From Rubrivivax rivuli (GTDB lineage: Bacteria; Pseudomonadota; Gammaproteobacteria; Burkholderiales; Burkholderiaceae_C), in the NCBI RefSeq assembly GCF_004016505.1, contig NZ_SACR01000001.1:310001-374000 (forward strand): a DNA stretch of 64,000 bases, in the 5' to 3' direction. Every line of letters starts with the position of its first letter. The stretch's first letter is position 1. The translations under genes were made by a program, and so were the position numbers. This document shows, in pieces, positions 9,201 to 20,610 of the stretch. The notes under the pieces are model-generated. The model was not told the DNA's origin. It saw nothing but the letters and a program-made list of their open reading frames with translations, and searched no databases.

Positions 9201-10271
9201 ATGAACTCCGCTGTCAAATCCGCTGCCCTGGGCAGCGCGGCCTCGATGGACGACGCGCTGCAGAAGAGCGAAGGCGTCTGGGCCGCCGCGTGGCGCCGCT
9301 TCAAGGCCGACCGCGTGGGCCTGGCCTCCATGCTGGTGGTGCTGGGCTTCCTGCTGCTGATCGTGCTCAGCTACTCCGGGCTGGTCGCCAAGGGCTGGCA
9401 GACCGAGGTGGGCGTGCCCAACGCGCCGCCCACCTTCCTGGGCCCGAAGCCGCCGCAGGCCGCAGGCGCCATCGAGGTGCCCACCGGCCCCAACGTCGAC
9501 CTCTCCGACATCGACCCGCTGGCCCCGCGCTACAAGGAGTGGGAAGAACGCGCCAAGCAGTTCCAGACCACCGAGACCGTGAAGGCGCAGACGCTGCCGC
9601 TGGGCGGCGACCGCCTGGGCCGCGACGTGCTGGAGAAGACCATCAAGGGCACCGAGATCAGCGTCTTCGTGGGCCTGGCTGCGGCGGTGGTGGCCACCAC
9701 CATCGGCGTGCTGCTGGGCGCCTTCGGCGGCTTCTTCGGCGGCAAGATCGGCGACCTGCTGGAGTGGCTCTACAACGTCTTCGAGAGCATCCCCAACATC
9801 CTGCTGATCTTCGCCTTCGCGGCGGTGGTGGGCCGGGGCGTGGAGAGCGTGGTGATCATCCTCGCGCTCACCGGCTGGACGGGCATGTACCGCCAGGTGC
9901 GCGCCGAGTTCATCAAGCACAGCAGCCGCGAGTACGTGCGCAGTGCCGAGGCCATCGGCGCCACGCGCATGAGCCGCATGTTCCGCCACATCCTGCCCAA
10001 CATCAGCCACGTGGTGCTGGTGCGCATGGGCCTGATGGTGGTGGCCTTCATCAAGGCCGAGGTCATCCTGAGCTACCTGGGCCTGGGCGTGCGGGTGGAC
10101 CAAGTTTCGTGGGGCACCATGCTCGCTGAAAGCCAGGCCGAGCTGCTGCTGGGCCATTGGTGGCAGCTGGCCGCGGCCACGCTCTTCATGGCGGTTTTTG
10201 TCACCGCCTTCTCGCTGATGGCCGACGCGCTGCGCGACGCGCTCGACCCGAAACTCCGCGGCCTGGAATAA
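9201..10271 (+). CDS. ABC transporter permease, DppC/OppC type
   Basis: Second channel subunit, 356 residues. An N-terminal cytoplasmic tail leads to the first membrane helix (about residues 45-65). A long hydrophilic periplasmic insertion of some 70 residues follows, rich in Pro and Gly. Then come GGDRLGRDVLEKTIKGTEIS, the classic entry to the DppC transmembrane domain, and the ATPase-contact loop around SREYVRSAEAIGATR. The insertion is longer than in Escherichia coli DppC and more like YejE-type permeases. It is spaced 12 bases from the upstream permease and 10 bases from the ATPase, so one operon is very likely. Confidence 0.92.
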   Translation: MNSAVKSAALGSAASMDDALQKSEGVWAAAWRRFKADRVGLASMLVVLGFLLLIVLSYSGLVAKGWQTEVGVPNAPPTFLGPKPPQAAGAIEVPTGPNVDLSDIDPLAPRYKEWEERAKQFQTTETVKAQTLPLGGDRLGRDVLEKTIKGTEISVFVGLAAAVVATTIGVLLGAFGGFFGGKIGDLLEWLYNVFESIPNILLIFAFAAVVGRGVESVVIILALTGWTGMYRQVRAEFIKHSSREYVRSAEAIGATRMSRMFRHILPNISHVVLVRMGLMVVAFIKAEVILSYLGLGVRVDQVSWGTMLAESQAELLLGHWWQLAAATLFMAVFVTAFSLMADALRDALDPKLRGLE

Positions 10272-10281
10272 GGACAAGAAC

Positions 10282-11943
<1,662 letters not shown>

Positions 11944-12002
11944 GTGCGCGGCGCCGTGCCGCCAGGCCCCAAAGGCGCCGCCCATCCCTCCAAGGGCCGG
12001 CG

Positions 12003-12023
12003 GACACGGGGCACATCCGTGTC
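12003..12023 (+). terminator. Hairpin downstream of the ABC ATPase gene
   Basis: A perfect 7-bp stem (GACACGG pairing with CCGTGTC) with a 7-base loop lies 60 bases after the ATPase stop and is followed by ATATT rather than a T run. A weaker GC-only hairpin lies at 11948-11981. This is probably the end of the importer operon, though the lack of a U-tract keeps it tentative. Confidence 0.4.
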
Positions 12024-12160
12024 ATATTCGCCACCTGCCGCTCTCGCGCAGGCGCACCCGCTCAACACGGGCCGCTGCCGTGCCGAGAGACCCAGGGCGG
12101 CCACGGTGGCCGCAGCCGGCGCTTCGCCGCCGGCCCGAGCCCTTCGTTGGGAGCCTGCTG

Positions 12161-12781
12161 ATGCCTGCCACGCTGTACCTCACCCGCGGTTCGGGCAACA
12201 GCTTCAAGCCGGCGCTGGTGCTGCGCCAGACCGGCCGCAGTGCCACGCTGAAGTTCCTGGATGTGCTGGCCGGTGAAAGCCGCCGCCCCGAGTTCCTGGC
12301 CATCAACCCGCTGGGCCAGGTGCCCTACCTGGTGCTGGAAGATGGCCGCGGCATCGGCCAGAGCAACGCCATCGCCTGGTGGGCGGCCGAAGGCACGCCG
12401 CTGATGCCGGCCGACGCGGTCAGCCGCGCGCAGGCGCTGCAGTGGATGATCTTCGAGCAAACGGCGCTGGAGCCGAACATCTCGCCAGCCCGCTTCTTCA
12501 CGCACATCGTGCCGGCACAGCGCGAGGCGCACGCCGCCGACATCCCGCGCTGGCTGGAAGCCGGCCACCGCGGCCTGGGCGTGCTGGAACAGCACCTCAC
12601 GCACCGCGCCTTCATCACCGACCACGGCTACAGCGTGGCCGACGTGGCCGTGTACGGCTACACCCACCTGGCCGGCGAGGGCGGCTTCGATCTCGAACGC
12701 TACCCCGCGGTGCAGGCCTGGATGCAGCGCGTGCGCAGCACGCCGGGCTACACCGACATCGGTGAACTGCTGGCCCACTGA
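12161..12781 (+). CDS. Glutathione S-transferase family protein
   Basis: Cytosolic GST-fold protein of 206 residues. The ATG at 12161 has GGGAG nine bases upstream. The N-terminal thioredoxin-like half shows NPLGQVPYL with the cis-proline, then GQSNAI as the glutathione-contact turn. The helical C-terminal half contains YSVADVAVYGYTHLAGEGGFDL, the GST N-capping region with its conserved Asp, and ends YPAVQAWMQRVRSTPGY. A Ser in the SGNS segment near residue 13 could serve the glutathione thiol. It stands 21 bases before the GGDEF-EAL gene. The substrate is unknown. Confidence 0.88.
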   Translation: MPATLYLTRGSGNSFKPALVLRQTGRSATLKFLDVLAGESRRPEFLAINPLGQVPYLVLEDGRGIGQSNAIAWWAAEGTPLMPADAVSRAQALQWMIFEQTALEPNISPARFFTHIVPAQREAHAADIPRWLEAGHRGLGVLEQHLTHRAFITDHGYSVADVAVYGYTHLAGEGGFDLERYPAVQAWMQRVRSTPGYTDIGELLAH

Positions 12782-12802
12782 GCCCGCAAAGCCCACCCGA
12801 AC

Positions 12803-14794
12803 ATGGACCTGCAGCCCCGCGAGGCCCGCTACGCCGCGCTGAACCTGCTGCACCACCCGGTGTGGATCTTCGACATCGACCTGCGCCGCGTGCACTGGTC
12901 GAACAACGCCGCGCTGCACATCTGGAGCGCGCCTTCGCTAGCCGAACTGTGCGCACGCGACATGGGTGCCGACATGTCGGAATCGGTGGCCCGCCGCCTG
13001 GCCCAGTACCAGAGCGACTTCATCAGCCAGGGCGCGACCTTCAACGAGCAGTGGACGCTCTACCCCGGTGGCAAGCCGGTGTCGCTGACGGTGCGCATGA
13101 GCGGGCACCGGCTGGACGACGGCCGCATGGCCATGCTCTGCGAAGGGCGCGAGCAGGCCGTGGAAGAGCCCGAATCGCTGCGCTCGGTGGAGGCGCTGCT
13201 GCACACGCCGGTGATGATCACGCTCTTCGGCGAAGACGGCCGGCCGCTGTACCGCAACCCCGCAGCCAGGGCCTCGGTGCGCCGCCTCGACGAGAAGCTG
13301 GCCGAGCGCATCGTCGACACGCGCAGCCACGCCTCGCTGCTGGCGGCGCTGGCCAGCGAAGGCATGGCCACGCAGACGCTGGCGGTGCACACCGAAACCG
13401 GCCCGCGCTGGCACGAGATCTCGGCGCGGCGCTGCAAGGACGCCGTCACCGGCCAGGCGGCGCTGCTGGTCAGCGAGGTCGACGTCAGCGCCATCAAGCG
13501 CACCGAGGCGCAGGCGCAGTACATGGCGCTGCACGACGCGCTCACCGGCCTGCCCAACCGCAGCCACCTGACGCAGCGTTTCGAGATGGTGCTGGGCGCC
13601 ATCCGCGACGCGCAGCAGCAAGCGGCGCTGATCTTCATCGACCTCGACCACTTCAAGGACGTCAACGACACCCTGGGCCACGCCGCGGGCGACGCGCTGC
13701 TGATCGAGGTGTCGCGCCGCCTGCGCGGCGCCGTGCGCGGCAGCGATCTCGTGGCACGGCTGGGCGGCGACGAGTTCCTCATCCTCATGGTGGCCTCCGA
13801 CATCCGCAGCGAGATCGAACGCGTGCGCCTGCGCCTGACACGCGCCGTGGCCGAGCCGGTGCACTTGGGCGGGCGCGACCTGCACGTCACCGCCAGCATC
13901 GGCGTGGCGCTGTACCCGCAGCACGGCAGCGACGTGCAGACGCTGATGCGCAATGCCGACCTGGCCATGTACTCGGCCAAGGAAGGCGGGCGCAACGCCC
14001 TGGCCTACTACGACGCCGCCATGGCCGATGCCGTGGAAGGCCGCACGGCGCTGGAGGCCGAGCTGCGCCTGGCCTTCGAGCGCCGCGAGTTCGAGGTGCA
14101 CTACCAGCCCATCGTCGAAGCGCTCAGCGGCCGCATCGTCGGCGCCGAGGCGCTGGTGCGCTGGCGCCACCCGCAGCGCGGGCTGGTGGCGCCCGATGTC
14201 TTCATCCCGCTGTGCGAAAGCACGGGCCTCATCCGCCGCCTCGGTGCGCTGGTCTTCAGCAGCGCCGCGCACCAGCAGGTGGCCTGGGCGCAGGCGGGGC
14301 ATGTGCTGCGCATCGCAGTGAACCTCTCGGCACGCCAGCTGCGTGGCGCCGAACTGCTCTCCGACCTGGCTGCGGCGCTGCGCGCCTCCGGCGCCGACCC
14401 GCGCCAGCTGCAGCTGGAAATCACCGAGAGCATGCTGCTGGGGCAGGACAACGAACTGCTGGCGCTCTTCCAGTCACTGCAAGACCTGCATCTCGGCCTG
14501 GCGCTCGACGACTTCGGCACCGGTTACTCGAACCTGGCCTACCTGCAGCGCTTCCCCATCGACACGCTCAAGATCGACAAGACCTTCATCCAGGGCCTGC
14601 AGAACAACCGCGCGCTGGCCGAGCTGATCGTCTCGATGGCGCGGCTGATGCGCCTGCGCGTGGTGGCCGAGGGCGTCGAGACGCAGGAACAACTGGCCTG
14701 GGTGCGCGCCCAGGGCATCGAGTTCTGCCAGGGCTACCTGTTCGCGCGCCCGCTGCCAGTGGCGGATTTCGGGGCGCTGCTGGCAGCGCGCTGA
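12803..14794 (+). CDS. PAS-GGDEF-EAL cyclic-di-GMP turnover protein
   Basis: Soluble signalling protein of 663 residues. Two PAS-like sensor segments (about residues 10-110 and 130-235) precede a GGDEF domain whose GGDEF motif sits at residues 321-325. Nine residues upstream is an RGSD sequence that fits the inhibitory c-di-GMP site. The EAL domain begins near residue 430. EAL is at 449-451 and the catalytic set appears intact: NLSARQL, LEITES, DDFGTGYSNL, KIDKTF and AEGVE. Both synthesis and breakdown are therefore possible; dual-domain proteins often act as phosphodiesterases. No membrane segment is visible. It converges on the GntR gene with only 3 bases between the stops. Confidence 0.92.
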   Translation: MDLQPREARYAALNLLHHPVWIFDIDLRRVHWSNNAALHIWSAPSLAELCARDMGADMSESVARRLAQYQSDFISQGATFNEQWTLYPGGKPVSLTVRMSGHRLDDGRMAMLCEGREQAVEEPESLRSVEALLHTPVMITLFGEDGRPLYRNPAARASVRRLDEKLAERIVDTRSHASLLAALASEGMATQTLAVHTETGPRWHEISARRCKDAVTGQAALLVSEVDVSAIKRTEAQAQYMALHDALTGLPNRSHLTQRFEMVLGAIRDAQQQAALIFIDLDHFKDVNDTLGHAAGDALLIEVSRRLRGAVRGSDLVARLGGDEFLILMVASDIRSEIERVRLRLTRAVAEPVHLGGRDLHVTASIGVALYPQHGSDVQTLMRNADLAMYSAKEGGRNALAYYDAAMADAVEGRTALEAELRLAFERREFEVHYQPIVEALSGRIVGAEALVRWRHPQRGLVAPDVFIPLCESTGLIRRLGALVFSSAAHQQVAWAQAGHVLRIAVNLSARQLRGAELLSDLAAALRASGADPRQLQLEITESMLLGQDNELLALFQSLQDLHLGLALDDFGTGYSNLAYLQRFPIDTLKIDKTFIQGLQNNRALAELIVSMARLMRLRVVAEGVETQEQLAWVRAQGIEFCQGYLFARPLPVADFGALLAAR

Positions 14795-14797
14795 AGC

Positions 14798-15478
14798 TCA
14801 GCGCCGCGCCTCGTGCAGCGTGTGCAAGGTGATCTTGCGCACCTCGGTCTTGCTCTGCTCGATGTGGGCCTTCAGCAGCAGCTGCGCCTGATCGGGCTTG
14901 CGCTGCAGCACCGCGCGCAGGATCTTGGCGTGTTCGGCGTAGGTGGCGTCGATGCGGTCGGCCCGCGTGAAATCAAGCCGGCGGATGACGCGGATGCGCT
15001 CGGTCACGTCCCAGTGCACGCGGCTCATCTCGCCATTGCCGGCGGCGCGCACCAGCGTGGCGTGGAACTGCTCGTCCAGTGCGCCCACCTGCCGCGCATC
15101 GCTGAGGCGCTCGGCGGCGGGCACCAGCCACACCGCCTTCAGGCCGTCGAGTTCGCTCGCGTCCTGCGGACCCTGGGTGCACAGCTTGTGCAAGCTGGCC
15201 AGTTCCAGCGTGATGCGCAGGTCGTAAAGCTCGTCGAGCTTGCCGAAATCCAGCGGCTTGACGAACCAGCCGGTCTTGGCCTCCACGGCCAGGAAACCTT
15301 CGTTGCGCAGGCGGAAGAGCGCCTCGCGCACCGGCGTGCGGCTCACGCCCAGGCGGGTGCCGATCTCGGCTTCGGAGAGGCGGTCGCCGGGCACGAGGTT
15401 GAACTCGTGCATGTCGGCCTTGAGGCGGAGGTAGACCTGCTCGGCCAGGTTCTGGCGCGGCAGCGTCTCGGCCTTCAT
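14798..15478 (-). CDS. GntR-family regulator, FadR/FCD subgroup
   Basis: DNA-binding regulator of 226 residues. The N-terminal winged helix-turn-helix shows the family pattern LAEQVYLRLKADM, LSEAEIGTRLGVSRTPVREAL and LRNEGFL. The C-terminal helical FCD domain (about residues 85-215) carries ELYDLRITLE and metal-site histidines around QFHATLV and HAKILRAV. It is the last gene of the nitrogen-catabolic run, 65 bases after the neighbouring hydrolase. The likely role is ligand-released control of that operon. The palindrome CTTGTATACAAG upstream of atzF (28456-28467) is of the TTGTATACAA type often bound by this subgroup; that link is inference. Confidence 0.88.
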   Translation of the reverse strand: MKAETLPRQNLAEQVYLRLKADMHEFNLVPGDRLSEAEIGTRLGVSRTPVREALFRLRNEGFLAVEAKTGWFVKPLDFGKLDELYDLRITLELASLHKLCTQGPQDASELDGLKAVWLVPAAERLSDARQVGALDEQFHATLVRAAGNGEMSRVHWDVTERIRVIRRLDFTRADRIDATYAEHAKILRAVLQRKPDQAQLLLKAHIEQSKTEVRKITLHTLHEARR

Positions 15479-15543
15479 GCCGGCCCCTGTGCTGAAGACT
15501 CCATGCCGAGGATCTTACCGAGGCGCATCCCGTCGACCTGGGC

Positions 15544-16269
15544 TCAAGGCGCGGCCGCTGCTGCAGGCTCGGCAGGCAGTGCCGACAGCACCGCCGAGAG
15601 CGGTGCCGCCCAACCGACGATGCCCCCCTGCGCCACGATCATCTCGATGGCCGCCGCCTTGAAGGCCGGGAAGTAGCTGGCCGTGGCCTCTTCCACGAGC
15701 AGGCAGTCGTAGCCGCGGTCGTTGGCTTCGCGCATCGTGCTCTGCACGCACACCTCGGTGGTGACCCCGGCCACCACCAGTTGCGTCACGCCCAGCGCCT
15801 GCAGGGTGGCCTGCAGCGGCGTGGCGTGGAAGGCGCCCTTGCCGGGTTTGTCGATGACCACCTCGCCGGGCAGCGCCGCCAGTTCGGGCACGATGGCGCA
15901 GCCCGGTTCGCCGCGCACCAGCAAGCGGCCCATGGGCCCGGCGTCGCCGATGCGCAAGGCAGGCTGGCCGCGCAGGCGCTTGGCGGGCGGGCAGTCCGAC
16001 AAGTCGGCGGCGTGCGATTCGCGCGTGTGCAGCACCGGCCAGCCGCGGGCGCGCCAGGCGTCGAGCAGCGCGCGGGTGGGGGCGATGGCGGCCTGCAGCA
16101 GCGTCACGTCATTGCCCAGCGAGGCGCCGAAGCCGCCGGGCTCGACGAAGTCGCGCTGCATGTCGATGACGAGCAGCGCGGCGCGGCCGGGTTGCAGCTC
16201 GAAGGCAAAGGGGCGTGCCGCCACCGTGACCGGCCCGGCCTCGGGCGCTGGACCCTGTGGCTTGCTCAT
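15544..16269 (-). CDS. Isochorismatase-fold cysteine hydrolase, candidate triuret hydrolase
   Basis: Amidohydrolase of 241 residues related to biuret hydrolase. The catalytic triad of the family is present: Asp36 (VIDMQRDF), Lys141 ([10 protein letters not shown]) and Cys174 ([20 protein letters not shown]), with a conserved Gln214 before GG. It is a diverged paralogue of the BiuH-like protein at 17881-18564 and shares the [13 protein letters not shown] and LPGE blocks. It lacks the Phe-Cys-Gly and GYDLSL segments. In this cluster it could hydrolyse triuret to 1-carboxybiuret, the substrate of AtzE; that assignment is inference. A ureidoacrylate- or N-carbamoyl-type substrate is the alternative. 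The start overlaps the stop of the ATPase gene by 4 bases (ATGA). Confidence 0.85.
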   Translation of the reverse strand: MSKPQGPAPEAGPVTVAARPFAFELQPGRAALLVIDMQRDFVEPGGFGASLGNDVTLLQAAIAPTRALLDAWRARGWPVLHTRESHAADLSDCPPAKRLRGQPALRIGDAGPMGRLLVRGEPGCAIVPELAALPGEVVIDKPGKGAFHATPLQATLQALGVTQLVVAGVTTEVCVQSTMREANDRGYDCLLVEEATASYFPAFKAAAIEMIVAQGGIVGWAAPLSAVLSALPAEPAAAAAP

Positions 16270-17852
16270 GCGGCCACCTTCAGGTCGGGCGTGTTGTCGG
16301 TCAGCTCGCCACCACCCATGTGGCGCCCGATGTCGTGGCGGCTCGCGCCGGCGCAGTCACAGGCGTGCACGAAGCGGCCTTCGCTCATCACCACGATGCG
16401 GTCGGCCAGCTGCAGCAGTTCGTCCAGGTCTTCGCTGACCATCAGCACCGCGCTGCCGCCGTCGCGCGCCGCGCGCAGCCGCGCATGCACCTCGGCCACG
16501 GCCGTGAAGTCCAGCCCGAACACGGGGTTGCTGACGAGCAGCACGTCGGCAGGCTCGGAGAGTTCACGCGCGAGCACCGCGCGCTGCACGTTGCCGCCCG
16601 AGAGCGAAGCCATCGGCGCGTGTTCGCCCTGGGTCTTGACGCGGAACTGCGTGATCAGCTCGCGCGCGCGCTGCGCCAGACTGCCGGGCACACGCAGGCC
16701 GGCGCGGGCGTGGGGCGGCCGGTCGAAGCTGCGCAGGCCGATGTTGTCGGCCACGCTCATGCCGCCCACGCAGCCATTGCGCAGCGGCTCCTCGGGCAGG
16801 CCGCGCACTTTGAGGTGCCGGTTCTGCGCGCGTGTGGCGCGGTAGTCCACGCCCGCCACGGTGACGCGGCCGGCCTCGCGCGGGCGCTGGCCGGCCAGGG
16901 CTTCCATCAGCTCGCGCTGGCCGTTGCCGCTGACGCCGGCGATGCCGACGATCTCGCCGGCCCGCACTTCCAGATCGACCCCAGCGACGGCGCGTTCGCC
17001 TCGGTCGCCGCGGACCTGCAGACCTTGCAGGGCCAGGCGCACAGCGCCGGGGGCCGTGCGCGGGGGCGCGGCAGTGTCTGCAGCCGCAGCAGTTGTCGAG
17101 GCCGGGGCCTCGGGCCCGGCGACCGCTGCCGCCCCCACCATGCTGGCCCCCAGCTCGGAGGCCGTGGCGCCCTGCACCGCGCGCGCCGCCACCAGCACGC
17201 CGCGCCGCAGCACCGACACCTCGTCCGCAAAGGCCAGCACCTCGCGGAACTTGTGCGTGATCATCAGCACGGTGCACAGGCCGGCATGCGCCCGCTCGCG
17301 CAGCGTGCCCAGCACCTCGTCGGCCTCCTGGGGGGTGAGCACCGAGGTGGGTTCGTCCAGGATCAGCAGGCGCGGCTTGAGCAGCAGCTGTTTCAGGATC
17401 TCGAGCTTCTGCCTTTCACCGGCGCTCAGGTCCTGCGGCGTGGCGTCCAGCGGCAGGCGGAACGGTGCGCTGTCCATGAAGGCCTGCAACTCGCTGCGCA
17501 CGGCGCGCCAGTTCACCACCGCCGGCAGTTCGCCCTTGGCCATGAGCAGGTTCTCGGCCACCGTCATGCCCGGCACCACCGTGAAGTGCTGGTACACCAT
17601 GCCGATGCCCAGGGCGCGCGCCGCGGCGGGGCTGGGCAGGTCGTGTTCCCGGCCGCCCAGCAGCACGGCACCGCCGTCGGGCTGCTGGTAGCCCACGATG
17701 CACTTCACCAGCGTGCTCTTGCCCGCGCCGTTTTCGCCCAGCAGGGCGTGCACGGTGCCGGGCCGAACGTCGATGGACACGCGGTCGAGCGCGGTGAAGC
17801 TGCCGAAGCGCTTGCTCAGCTCGAAGGTCTGCAGGGCCAGGGCGTGGGTCAT
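16266..17852 (-). CDS. ABC ATPase of BMP/nucleoside-type importer
   Basis: Double-domain ATPase of 528 residues of the sugar/nucleoside class (RbsA-, YufO/NupO-like). The first half has an intact Walker A (GENGAGKS, about residue 39), [16 protein letters not shown] as signature, and [13 protein letters not shown]. The second half has the degenerate [15 protein letters not shown]-loop normal for this class and a [16 protein letters not shown] signature. A Pro/Ala-rich linker lies between the halves. Together with the permeases at 18581-20597 and the binding protein at 20611-21750 it completes an importer. A BiuH-like gene lies between it and its permeases, linking the transporter to ureide catabolism. 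Confidence 0.93.
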   Translation of the reverse strand: MTHALALQTFELSKRFGSFTALDRVSIDVRPGTVHALLGENGAGKSTLVKCIVGYQQPDGGAVLLGGREHDLPSPAAARALGIGMVYQHFTVVPGMTVAENLLMAKGELPAVVNWRAVRSELQAFMDSAPFRLPLDATPQDLSAGERQKLEILKQLLLKPRLLILDEPTSVLTPQEADEVLGTLRERAHAGLCTVLMITHKFREVLAFADEVSVLRRGVLVAARAVQGATASELGASMVGAAAVAGPEAPASTTAAAADTAAPPRTAPGAVRLALQGLQVRGDRGERAVAGVDLEVRAGEIVGIAGVSGNGQRELMEALAGQRPREAGRVTVAGVDYRATRAQNRHLKVRGLPEEPLRNGCVGGMSVADNIGLRSFDRPPHARAGLRVPGSLAQRARELITQFRVKTQGEHAPMASLSGGNVQRAVLARELSEPADVLLVSNPVFGLDFTAVAEVHARLRAARDGGSAVLMVSEDLDELLQLADRIVVMSEGRFVHACDCAGASRHDIGRHMGGGELTDNTPDLKVAA

Positions 17853-17880
17853 GGGGGGTGGCTCCTGTCGACGGTGCGCG

Positions 17881-18564
17881 TCAGGCTTGCAGCACGGCTT
17901 CGATCACGGCGCCCGAGTTCGACACCGCACCGAAGACGCCGCCCTGCATCGTCACCATCTTCAATGCCGCCTGGTGGTTGCCGAGGTCGGTGGCGCCGGT
18001 GCAGTCTTCAAGAATCAGGCACTCGAAGCCGCGGTCGTTGGCTTCACGCATGGTGGTGTGCACGCACACATCGGTGGTGATGCCGGTGAGCACCAGGTTG
18101 CGGATGCCGCGCGCGCGCAGGATGAGTTCCAGGTCGGTGGCGCAGAAGCTGCCCTTGCCCGGCTTGTCGATGATGATTTCTCCGGGCAGCGGGGCCAGCT
18201 CCGGAATGATGTGCCAGCCCGGCTCGCCGCGCACCAGGATGCGGCCGCAGGGGCCCGGGTCGCCGATGCCGGCACCGATGCGCTGCGAGCGCCAGTGTTT
18301 GTTGGCGGGCAGGTCGCTCAGGTCGGGGCGGTGGCCTTCGCGGGTGTGGATGAGGGTGTAGCCCCGGCTGCGCATGGCGGCCATCAGACGCTGGAGGGGC
18401 TCGATGGGCGCGCGCGTGAGGCTGAGGTCGTAGCCCATCTTGTCGACATAGCCGCCATGGCCGCAGAAGTCGGTCTGCATGTCGATGACCACGAGCGCGG
18501 TGGTCTCGGGCCGCAGGCTGCCGTCGAAGGGCCAGGGGTAGGGGTTGGCGGTGACGTGTTTCAT
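17881..18564 (-). CDS. biuH: Biuret hydrolase (BiuH-like cysteine hydrolase)
   Basis: Isochorismatase-fold amidohydrolase of 227 residues expected to convert biuret to allophanate and ammonia. By recall it closely matches characterised BiuH of Rhizobium leguminosarum: a [13 protein letters not shown] start, [27 protein letters not shown]-type [19 protein letters not shown], and [17 protein letters not shown]. Triad Asp28, Lys134 and Cys167 plus Gln207 lie at a constant offset of 8 from Asp36, Lys142, Cys175 and Gln215 of that enzyme. It sits 28 bases from the ATPase and 16 from the permease of the same operon, and AtzF, which consumes allophanate, is encoded at 26571-28442. A triuret-hydrolysing relative cannot be excluded. 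Confidence 0.85.
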   Translation of the reverse strand: MKHVTANPYPWPFDGSLRPETTALVVIDMQTDFCGHGGYVDKMGYDLSLTRAPIEPLQRLMAAMRSRGYTLIHTREGHRPDLSDLPANKHWRSQRIGAGIGDPGPCGRILVRGEPGWHIIPELAPLPGEIIIDKPGKGSFCATDLELILRARGIRNLVLTGITTDVCVHTTMREANDRGFECLILEDCTGATDLGNHQAALKMVTMQGGVFGAVSNSGAVIEAVLQA

Positions 18565-18580
18565 GGGTGGAAGCCTGGAT

Positions 18581-19504
18581 TCATCGCGCGACGCCCAGCT
18601 CAGCCGGTGCGCCGCGCAGGCTCTGGCGCGGTGAACAGGTCCACACCAGGATGGCCAGCGTCAGCACATAGGGCACGGCGTTGAACAGGTGGTAGTAGCC
18701 CCCGATGCCCACCGACTGCAGGGCCGGCCCCAGCGCACCGGCGCCGCCGAACAGCAGCGCCGCCCAGAGGCAGCGCACCGGGTGCCAGCGCGCAAAGATC
18801 ACCAGCGCCACGGCGATCAGGCCCTGGCCGCTGGAGAGGCCCTCGTTCCAGCTGCCCGGGTAATGCAGCGAGAGGCTCGCGCCGCCCAGGCCGGCGATGA
18901 AGCCGCCGGCCGTGGTGGCCGCCACGCGCACGCCGGTGACGCTGGTGCCCAGCGCCCGCGCGGCGTCTGCGGAGTCGCCCACCATGCGCAGCTTCAAGCC
19001 CCAGCCCGTGTTCTTCAGCGCCCAGGCCAGCACCAGCGCCAGCACCACGCCGATGGGAAACAGCGCGTTGATGTTCAGCGCCGCCGCCACCTGCGGCGAA
19101 GAAGACCAGGAGCCCAGCGCCAGCGCCGGGATCTGCTGCGCCTGCGGCTGTATCAGCGGCTTGCCCAGGTAGAAGGCCAGGCCGGCGCCGAGCATCATGA
19201 TGGCGATGCCCGCGGCGATGTCGTTCACGCGGGGCAGGCTGCTCACCAGGCCGTGCAGCATCGCAATCAGCGCGCCGCTGCAGCCGGCCATCAGCACACC
19301 CATCCACCAGTGGCCGGTGAGATAGCTGCCGGCAAAGCCGGCCATGGCCGAGAACACCAGCACGCCTTCCAGGCCCAGGTTGATGCGGCCGGCCTTCTCG
19401 GTGATGCACTCGCCCAGGCTGACGAAGAGAAAAGGCGTGCCGACGCGGATGGCGCCGCCCAGCACGGCCACCAGCACGTCGAGCCAGAGGTTGCTGGTGC
19501 TCAT
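18581..19504 (-). CDS. ABC permease of BMP/nucleoside-type importer
   Basis: Inner-membrane permease of 307 residues of the BPD_transp_2 class (YufQ/NupQ-like). The ATG at 19504 ([15 protein letters not shown]) lies 10 bases after the upstream permease stop with AAGGG before it, and is preferred over the in-frame start at 19615, which would overlap that gene by 101 bases. Family blocks are [37 protein letters not shown] and [21 protein letters not shown]. Eight or more hydrophobic segments are visible. It pairs with the permease at 19515-20597. Confidence 0.92.
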   Translation of the reverse strand: MSTSNLWLDVLVAVLGGAIRVGTPFLFVSLGECITEKAGRINLGLEGVLVFSAMAGFAGSYLTGHWWMGVLMAGCSGALIAMLHGLVSSLPRVNDIAAGIAIMMLGAGLAFYLGKPLIQPQAQQIPALALGSWSSSPQVAAALNINALFPIGVVLALVLAWALKNTGWGLKLRMVGDSADAARALGTSVTGVRVAATTAGGFIAGLGGASLSLHYPGSWNEGLSSGQGLIAVALVIFARWHPVRCLWAALLFGGAGALGPALQSVGIGGYYHLFNAVPYVLTLAILVWTCSPRQSLRGAPAELGVAR

Positions 19505-19514
19505 GGCAGGCCCT

Positions 19515-20597
19515 TCATGCCGAGGCCCCGGCCGGTGCACCCGGCTGTGGGCGGCGCAGCACGAACAACTCACCCAGGCGGCCGCGCCAGGCCTCGCTGG
19601 CGAGGATGAAGACAAAGCAGAAGCCCATCAGCACCGGCACCGCCGCGTCGGGCAGGCCCATGCGCCGCTGCAGCAGGCTGCCGGCGGCGAGGAAGCCGCC
19701 GAACAGAATCGCCACCGGGATGATGGCCAGCGGGTTGTGCCGCGCCACGAAGCTGACCAGGATGCCGGTGTAGCCCAGGCCGACGATGAGCGAGGCATTG
19801 GCCGCCGTGTGCACGGCCGCCACCTCGATGCCGCCGGCCAGCCCGGCCGCCGCGCCGCCCAAGGCGCAGGCCACGACGATGAGCCGCCGCGCCGGCAGCC
19901 CCACCAGTTGCGCCGCCCGCAGGTTGCCACCCACCACGCGGGTGGCAAAGCCGTGCGTGGTGGCGCCCAGCCACCAGGCCGCCAGCAGGCAGGCCACCAC
20001 GCCGAACACCAGGCCCCAGTGCACGTCGAAGCCGCCGATGCTGCCGATGCGCAGCGCCTCGGGCAGCGGCAGGGTGGAAGGTTTGTTCAGGCTGGCCGGG
20101 TCGCGCAGCGGGCCTTCCACCACGTGCTTGAACAGCGCGATGGCGGTGTAGCCCAGCAGCAGGCTGCTGATGGTTTCATTGACGCCGCGCCACTGGCGCA
20201 GCCAGCCGGCCAGCGCAATCCACACGCCCCCGGCCACGGCCGCGGCCAGCAAGATCAAGGCCGTGCCCGCCGAGCCCATGGGCAAGGGCAGCAGCAGCGG
20301 CAAGCCGGCGCAGGCCAGGCCGCCCAGCACCAACGCCCCCTCGCCGCCGATGATGGTCAGGCCGGCCCGTGCCGGCAGCGCCACGCACAGCGCGGTCAGC
20401 ATCAGGGGTGCCGCGCGCTGCAGCGTGTTCTGCAGCGAAAACGCGTCGCCGAAAGCGCCCAGGAACAGCAGCGTCCAGGCCTGCACCGGGCTGTGCCCGT
20501 CCACCCAGACGAAGAGGCCGAACAAGGCCAGCCCGCCCGCCAGCGCCAGCACGGGCAGGGCGATGGCCTCGGCAGCGGGGTGCAGGCGGGGCGTCAT
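19515..20597 (-). CDS. ABC permease of BMP/nucleoside-type importer
   Basis: Inner-membrane permease of 360 residues (YufP/NupP-like, BPD_transp_2). Hydrophobic segments run throughout. Family blocks include LQNTLQRAAPLMLTALCVALPARAG, IGGEGALVLGGL and NETISSLLLGYTAIALFKHVVEGPLRDP. The C-terminal part has VGLGYTGILVSFVARHNPLA. It is 13 bases downstream of the binding-protein gene and 10 bases upstream of its partner permease. Confidence 0.92.
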   Translation of the reverse strand: MTPRLHPAAEAIALPVLALAGGLALFGLFVWVDGHSPVQAWTLLFLGAFGDAFSLQNTLQRAAPLMLTALCVALPARAGLTIIGGEGALVLGGLACAGLPLLLPLPMGSAGTALILLAAAVAGGVWIALAGWLRQWRGVNETISSLLLGYTAIALFKHVVEGPLRDPASLNKPSTLPLPEALRIGSIGGFDVHWGLVFGVVACLLAAWWLGATTHGFATRVVGGNLRAAQLVGLPARRLIVVACALGGAAAGLAGGIEVAAVHTAANASLIVGLGYTGILVSFVARHNPLAIIPVAILFGGFLAAGSLLQRRMGLPDAAVPVLMGFCFVFILASEAWRGRLGELFVLRRPQPGAPAGASA

Positions 20598-20610
20598 GGC
20601 CGGTACCGCC

